Origin: an uncultured Clostridia bacterium
Lineage (GTDB): Bacteria; Bacillota_A; Clostridia; Oscillospirales; Oscillospiraceae
Length of the DNA: 9,857 nt
NCBI GenBank assembly: GCA_946405325.1
Contig: CAMJGU010000017.1
Coordinates: 1 to 9,857, forward strand
Direction of reading: 5' to 3'
Part shown: positions 6,083-9,857 of the stretch, piece after piece
How the letters are laid out: every line of letters begins with the position of its first letter
How positions within the stretch are numbered: position 1 is the first letter of the stretch
Notes under the pieces: model-generated
Told to the model about the DNA's origin: nothing
Databases searched by the model: none
What the model saw: only the letters and a program-made list of their open reading frames with translations
Program-made: the position numbers and the translations under genes

Positions 6083-6102
6083 ATTGTTTGGGAGGTTGCA
6101 CG

Positions 6103-6693
6103 ATGGCAAGGGATACCAAGGAAAGAATTCTGGCGGCGGCGCTGGAGATGTTCTCGCAAAACGGCTATGCGGGGACGAACATCCGCGAGCTGACCGCGTC
6201 TCTGGGACTGGTCAAGTCCGCGATGTACCGTCATTTCGAAAGCAAGGAGGATATCTGGAACGCCCTGCTGGACGAGATGATCGCCTACTACGCCGAGCGC
6301 TTCGGCTCGCCGGAGCATCTGCCGCCGGTGCCGGATTCGTTGGAGGCGCTGGTGGCGATGACGATGCGGATGGTGGATTTCACGATCCACGACGAAAGGA
6401 TCATCATGACGCGAAAGCTGCTGACCATCGAGCAGTTCCGCGACGAGCGCGCCCGTGATCTGGCGACCAAGCACTTTCTCACGGGGCTCAAGGAGATGTT
6501 CACGCACGTTTTCAGCGGCATGATGGAAAGCGGGCTGCTCCGCCGGGACGACCCCGCGATGCTGGCGTTTGCCTACACCGCGCCGATCTCGGCGCTCATC
6601 CACCTCTGCGACCGCGAGCCGGAGAAAACGGACGACGCCATCGCGCAGATCGAGGCGTTCAGCCGGCACTTCATCAAGACCTACGGGGCATGA
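6103..6693 (+). CDS. TetR/AcrR-family repressor of the ABC exporter operon
   Basis: 196-residue regulator. Helix 1 TKERILAAALEMFSQNGYAG (5-24) leads to the helix-turn-helix in TNIRELTASLGLVKSAMYRHF (25-45; written here as TNIRELTASLG and LVKSAMYRHF) and then ESKEDIW, all canonical TetR. The C-terminal half (about 50-190) is an all-helical ligand and dimer domain without clear subfamily. It is a different branch from the TetR gene just upstream. Start ATG 6103 has GGGAGG seven bases upstream; a TTG at 6088 in the same frame lies before this site and is rejected. It heads an operon with an ABC ATPase 15 bases downstream and sits under a long palindromic operator. Prediction: self-repressor released by a compound or envelope signal that the exporter handles. 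Confidence 0.93.
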   Translation: MARDTKERILAAALEMFSQNGYAGTNIRELTASLGLVKSAMYRHFESKEDIWNALLDEMIAYYAERFGSPEHLPPVPDSLEALVAMTMRMVDFTIHDERIIMTRKLLTIEQFRDERARDLATKHFLTGLKEMFTHVFSGMMESGLLRRDDPAMLAFAYTAPISALIHLCDREPEKTDDAIAQIEAFSRHFIKTYGA

Positions 6694-6708
6694 CAGGAGG
6701 CAGCGACC

Positions 6709-7440
6709 ATGAGCGAAACGGCAATGCTGGAAATCAGGCACTATTCCAAATCCTACGGCGGCGGGAAAAAGGCGGCGGACGACGTGAGCCTCACCGTCAT
6801 GGGCGGCGACATCTACGGCTTCATCGGTCACAACGGCGCGGGCAAATCCACAACGATCCGCGCCGTCGTGGGCGTGCTGGACTTCACCGAGGGCGACATT
6901 TTTATCGACGGACACTCCGTCAAGACGGAGCCGATGGCGTGCAAGCGCGTCACGGCGTACATTCCCGACAATCCCGACCTTTACGAAAATCTGACCGGGA
7001 TTCAATATCTGAACTTCATCGCGGACGTGTTTGGCATCAGCGCCGCGGAGCGCGAGGCAAGCATCAGGCAATACGCCGACCGATTCGAGATCACCGCCGA
7101 TCTGGGCGGGTTGATCAGCGCCTACTCCCACGGCATGAAACAGAAGCTCGCGATCATCTCCGCGCTGATCCATCATCCCAAGCTGCTGGTGCTGGACGAG
7201 CCCTTTGTGGGACTTGACCCGAAGGCGTCGTTCACACTCAAGGAGATCATGCATGAGCTGTGCAATCAGGGTACGGCGGTCTTTTTCTCGACCCATGTGC
7301 TGGACGTGGCGGAAAAGCTGTGCAACAAGGTCGCCATCATCAAGCGCGGCAAAATCATCGCCTCCGGCGCCATGGCGGAGCTGACCGCGGGGCACTCGCT
7401 GGAGGAGGCGTTTTTGGAGGCGGACGGCGATGAAGCATAA
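6709..7440 (+). CDS. ABC transporter ATP-binding protein
   Basis: Cytoplasmic ATPase that powers the permease encoded next, 243 residues. Walker A GHNGAGKST (40-48), Q-loop position in YIPDNPDLYENLT (84-96), signature SHGMKQK (140-146), Walker B LLVLDE (159-164), D-loop GLDP (168-171) and switch histidine in STH (H196). The signature is the SxGMxQK form common in export ATPases of the ABC-2/CcmA type, and Asp stands at the Q-loop position; both are tolerated variants in this group. AGGAGG is eight bases before the ATG. The last 11 bases overlap the permease start, which places the permease ribosome binding site within this gene and suggests coupled synthesis. Export direction is inferred from family type and the lack of a binding protein. 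Confidence 0.95.
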   Translation: MSETAMLEIRHYSKSYGGGKKAADDVSLTVMGGDIYGFIGHNGAGKSTTIRAVVGVLDFTEGDIFIDGHSVKTEPMACKRVTAYIPDNPDLYENLTGIQYLNFIADVFGISAAEREASIRQYADRFEITADLGGLISAYSHGMKQKLAIISALIHHPKLLVLDEPFVGLDPKASFTLKEIMHELCNQGTAVFFSTHVLDVAEKLCNKVAIIKRGKIIASGAMAELTAGHSLEEAFLEADGDEA

Positions 7441-9025
7441 CATTCTGCTGCTCAAAACGCTGCTGCTCTCCACCAGCGCGCGCAACATCTACCGCTATAC
7501 GACGGACAGAAAAAAGCGCAGGCGCATCGTGGGCGGCGCCGTCGGCGTCGTGTGCCTGTACGCCATGGTCATGGCGTACAGCATCGCCATGTGCATGGGT
7601 TACGGCAGCGTGGGGCTGATCGACGCCGCGCCGGTGCTGTGCGCGCTGACGGTCAGCGCGCTTGCGTTCCTGTTCACGTTCTTCAAAACCAACGGGTATC
7701 TTTTTAACTTCAAGGAATACGACATGCTGATGTCGCTCCCCTTTGAGGCGAAAACCGTCGCGGGCTGTAAGTTCCTTTATATGTACGTCAAGAGCCTGCC
7801 GTGGTATCTGAGCATCTCGCTTGCCATGCTGATCGGCTACGGAATTTACGCCCGGCCGGCGGCGTATGTGTATCCGCTCTGGATCGTGCTGTCGTTCTTC
7901 CTGCCCATCGTCCCGATGCTCGTCTCCGCCTTTCTGGGCTTTCTGATTGCCAGAGTCAGCGCGGAATTTCGGAAAACCAATCTCATCCAGACCCTGCTCA
8001 CGTTCCTCTTTGTCCTATTCTGCTTTTCCCTGCGCTTCATCATCGAGGATCTGTTCCGGAACGACAAGGTGGAGGAAACGCTGGAGGCCGCCGCCACGAT
8101 GACCGACAGCGCAGCGGGCGTCTATCTGCCTGCGAAGTGGTTTGCCGACGCGGTCACAAAGCACGACCTGCTGGCCGCACTGCTGCTGATCGGGGTGAGT
8201 GCGCTGCTGTTCGCGGCGGTGTTCCACGCCGTCGGCAAGTCGTACCGGAACATCAACTCCGCGCTCAAATCCCATGCCGCGGCGAAGCGCTATCAAATGA
8301 CTGCGCAGAAGCGGCGCAGCGTCACTGCCGCCATCGCGTTCAAGGAATGGAAGCGGCTGACCGGCTCCACCGCGTACATGGTCAACGGCGCCATGGGCGA
8401 GGTGCTGGCGGTGCTGCTGGGTGTCGCCACGCTCCTCGTCGGCTTTGATCGCATCGTCGCCATCGTCACGCAGAACGCCCCCTTCGACGCGGCGATCCTC
8501 CAGCCCGCGATCCCGTTCATCGTCTATTTCCTCGTCGGCATGATGGCGACCACGGCGTGCTCCCCCTCGCTGGAGGGCAAGAACTACTGGATCGTCCAAA
8601 GCCTGCCCATCGAAACCAAGACTCTGTATCTGGGCAAGATGCTCTTCAACATGATGCTGTCCGTTCCGGCGATGGCGGTCTCGACCCTGTGCCTGTGCAT
8701 CTCCGCGCACGTCCCGGTGCTGAATACGCTGCTGTATCTGCTGCTCGGCCTTGCGCTGTGCGCGTTTTCGACGGCGTGGGGCTGCGTCTGCGGCGTCCGG
8801 CACATGCGCCTGGACTGGGAGAACGAGATCGAGGTCATCAAGCAGGGCGCAGGAGTGGCGATCTATCTGCTGCCGAACATGTTCGTGGTCATGGGGCTGA
8901 CCGTGCTGGCGGTCGTCCTCGGACTGCGCATGGATCATCGGCTGCTGACGCTCGCGTTTACCGCGGTTGCCGCGGCACTTGCCGCGCTGAGCTGCCGGCG
9001 GGTGATGGTTCTGTCCCGGCGCTGA
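7430..9025 (+). CDS. Large ABC exporter permease with two related halves
   Basis: Integral membrane partner of the ATPase, 531 residues, with roughly ten to twelve hydrophobic segments (for example 33-56, 66-85, 124-140, 148-174, 186-204, 247-267, 323-340, 358-376, 409-425, 432-453, 474-499, 505-520). Two segments 288 residues apart match each other: EYDMLMSLPFEAKT (97-110) and NYWIVQSLPIETKT (385-398). The similarity continues through a lysine, hydrophobic positions and S-x-P. This suggests two homologous halves in one chain, each with a cytosolic SLPxExKT element that may contact the ATPase. A basic, polar N-terminus (RYTTDRKKRRR, 22-32) precedes the first segment. ATG 7430 has GGAGG nine bases upstream inside the ATPase gene. 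The cargo is unknown: drug, peptide or lipid are all possible. Confidence 0.88.
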   Translation: MKHNILLLKTLLLSTSARNIYRYTTDRKKRRRIVGGAVGVVCLYAMVMAYSIAMCMGYGSVGLIDAAPVLCALTVSALAFLFTFFKTNGYLFNFKEYDMLMSLPFEAKTVAGCKFLYMYVKSLPWYLSISLAMLIGYGIYARPAAYVYPLWIVLSFFLPIVPMLVSAFLGFLIARVSAEFRKTNLIQTLLTFLFVLFCFSLRFIIEDLFRNDKVEETLEAAATMTDSAAGVYLPAKWFADAVTKHDLLAALLLIGVSALLFAAVFHAVGKSYRNINSALKSHAAAKRYQMTAQKRRSVTAAIAFKEWKRLTGSTAYMVNGAMGEVLAVLLGVATLLVGFDRIVAIVTQNAPFDAAILQPAIPFIVYFLVGMMATTACSPSLEGKNYWIVQSLPIETKTLYLGKMLFNMMLSVPAMAVSTLCLCISAHVPVLNTLLYLLLGLALCAFSTAWGCVCGVRHMRLDWENEIEVIKQGAGVAIYLLPNMFVVMGLTVLAVVLGLRMDHRLLTLAFTAVAAALAALSCRRVMVLSRR

Positions 9026-9035
9026 GGGAAACGGC

Positions 9036-9629
9036 ATGGTCCTATACATTCACGGCAAAAACGGCAGCGCGGCGGAAAGCGAGCACTATGCGCCGCTGTT
9101 TCCCGGCAGCGAGGTCATCGGTTTGGATTATCAGACCTTTACCCCGTGGGAAACGGGGAAGGAAATTCTGGATGCCGTATTGGGTCTGAAAGAAAAGTAT
9201 GGCAGCGTCACCCTGATCGCCAACAGCATCGGTGCGTATTTCAGCATGAACGCCGGGATCGACACAATGATCCGCAGGGCGTACTTCATCTCCCCCATCG
9301 TTGACATGGAGAAGCTGATCGGCGACATGATGCTGTGGGCGGGCGTGACGGGGGCAGAGCTGGAAGCCAGAGGCGTGATCCACACCGACTTCGGCGAGGA
9401 TCTGTCCTGGGACTATCTCCGCTATGTGCGAAGCCATCCCATCCGGTGGGACGCGCCGACGCAAATCCTTTATGGGGAAAACGATGCGCTGACCTCATTG
9501 GAATCCATCCGCAGCTTTGCCGCGCGGCACAACGCCGCCCTCACGGTGATGAAGGGCGGCGGGCATTGGTTTCACACAGAGGCGCAAATGCGCTTTCTGG
9601 ACGATTGGATCAGTCCCCGATATAAGTAA
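9036..9629 (+). CDS. Alpha/beta-fold serine hydrolase
   Basis: Small cytoplasmic alpha/beta hydrolase, 197 residues. The HG oxyanion motif is YIHGKNG (4-10). The nucleophile elbow is ANSIGA with Ser64, where Ala replaces the first glycine of GxSxG. The likely acid is Asp150 in YGENDALT, and the base His177 in GGGHWFHTE, with His180 an alternative. The short chain and lack of a full cap domain point to an esterase or thioesterase-like enzyme. GAGGGAA precedes the ATG by five bases, and the gap from the permease stop is only 10 bases, so it is the fourth gene of the TetR-ABC operon. It may modify or clear the exported compound, or be an unrelated passenger. The 3' end overlaps a convergent gene by 20 bases and no terminator is seen. 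Confidence 0.9.
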   Translation: MVLYIHGKNGSAAESEHYAPLFPGSEVIGLDYQTFTPWETGKEILDAVLGLKEKYGSVTLIANSIGAYFSMNAGIDTMIRRAYFISPIVDMEKLIGDMMLWAGVTGAELEARGVIHTDFGEDLSWDYLRYVRSHPIRWDAPTQILYGENDALTSLESIRSFAARHNAALTVMKGGGHWFHTEAQMRFLDDWISPRYK

Positions 9630-9825
9630 ACCGTCGGTACGTTTTTCCGTCCCGCTCCACGGTTTCGTTCCACATCGTCGCAGGGCGCACCCAGACGCCG
9701 TGTTCGCCGTAGAGCGCGCGGTAGACCACCATTGGCTCCAGCGTTTCGGAATGCTTCGCGAGGTAGAGCACCTCGTACTCGTTGCCCTTGAAATGGCGAT
9801 AACGCCCGATCTTGATCTCGTCCAT
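9610..9825 (-). CDS. DUF1653 domain protein
   Basis: 71-residue protein matching the DUF1653 family (PF07866) along its whole length: GRYRHFKGNEYEVLYLAKHS (7-26), then ETLEPMVVYRALYGEHGVW (27-45), RPATMW (47-52) and the C-terminal RRFTYI (64-69). Members are small beta-rich cytoplasmic proteins, widespread in bacteria, whose role is not established; the alternation of aromatic and basic residues would suit a ligand- or nucleic-acid-binding barrel, which is speculation. Start ATG 9825 has a purine-rich GAGAG ribosome site about nine bases upstream. It converges on the hydrolase gene and overlaps its last 20 bases. Its promoter would lie at or beyond the right edge. Confidence 0.92.
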   Translation of the reverse strand: MDEIKIGRYRHFKGNEYEVLYLAKHSETLEPMVVYRALYGEHGVWVRPATMWNETVERDGKTYRRFTYIGD

Positions 9826-9857
9826 CGTCTTACTCTCTCTTTTCTGTCCCGGATTAC

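Noticed and set aside
5914..7488. 524-codon minus-strand open frame
   Set aside because: It is antisense to the second TetR and the ABC ATPase, which carry unmistakable family motifs; the composition is shadow-like.
9628..9664. AAACCGT/ACGGTTT inverted repeat as a hydrolase terminator
   Set aside because: The loop is over 20 bases, no T run follows, and it lies within DUF1653 coding sequence.
1..9857. CRISPR array, insertion sequence or phage element
   Set aside because: No spaced direct repeats, transposase, integrase or terminal inverted repeats were seen on either strand.

Overview
The window looks like a chromosomal segment from a GC-rich Clostridia-type Firmicute, perhaps Oscillospirales/Ruminococcaceae-like. 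This is inferred from GGAGG-class ribosome binding sites before most genes, near-consensus sigma-A promoters in short AT-rich gaps, an intrinsic terminator with a T run, and gene families common in gut Clostridia (TRAP DctPQM, DhaS-like TetR, fused ABC-2-like permease, DUF1653). Species cannot be named from sequence alone. No tRNA, rRNA, CRISPR array, insertion sequence or phage gene was seen.

Left third (1-3021, minus strand): a tripartite TRAP transporter operon read dctQ-dctM-dctP from a strong promoter (TTGACA-17-TATAGT) at 2993-3021. The gene for the substrate-binding lipoprotein DctP comes last and is cut by the left edge. A small hairpin lies between dctM and dctP.

Middle (3100-5480, minus strand): a tightly coupled operon of a TM1586-type nitroreductase, a zinc-free quinone-oxidoreductase-like MDR enzyme and a 74-residue protein of unknown function. 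Both junctions are ATGA overlaps. A possible 20-codon frame with its own ribosome binding site follows, then an intrinsic terminator near 3136-3172. The operon diverges from a DhaS-like TetR regulator gene at 5481. The 72-bp divergent promoter pair holds an inverted repeat placed between the two -35 boxes, as expected if the regulator controls both directions.

Right (6032-9629, plus strand): a second, unrelated TetR regulator heads an operon with an ABC ATPase, a large permease and an alpha/beta hydrolase. Its promoter is a perfect TTGACA-17-TATAAT, and an 18-bp-arm inverted repeat covers the spacer, the -10 box in its loop, and the start region. This resembles a self-repressed export or envelope-stress module. 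A convergent DUF1653 gene (9825-9610) closes the window and overlaps the hydrolase 3' end by 20 bp.

Overall these are three ordinary-looking transcription units with clear regulatory architecture. The most notable signals are the two operators, the internal duplication in the permease, and the small or decayed reading frame after the redox operon. I found no evidence for a wholly new type of system.
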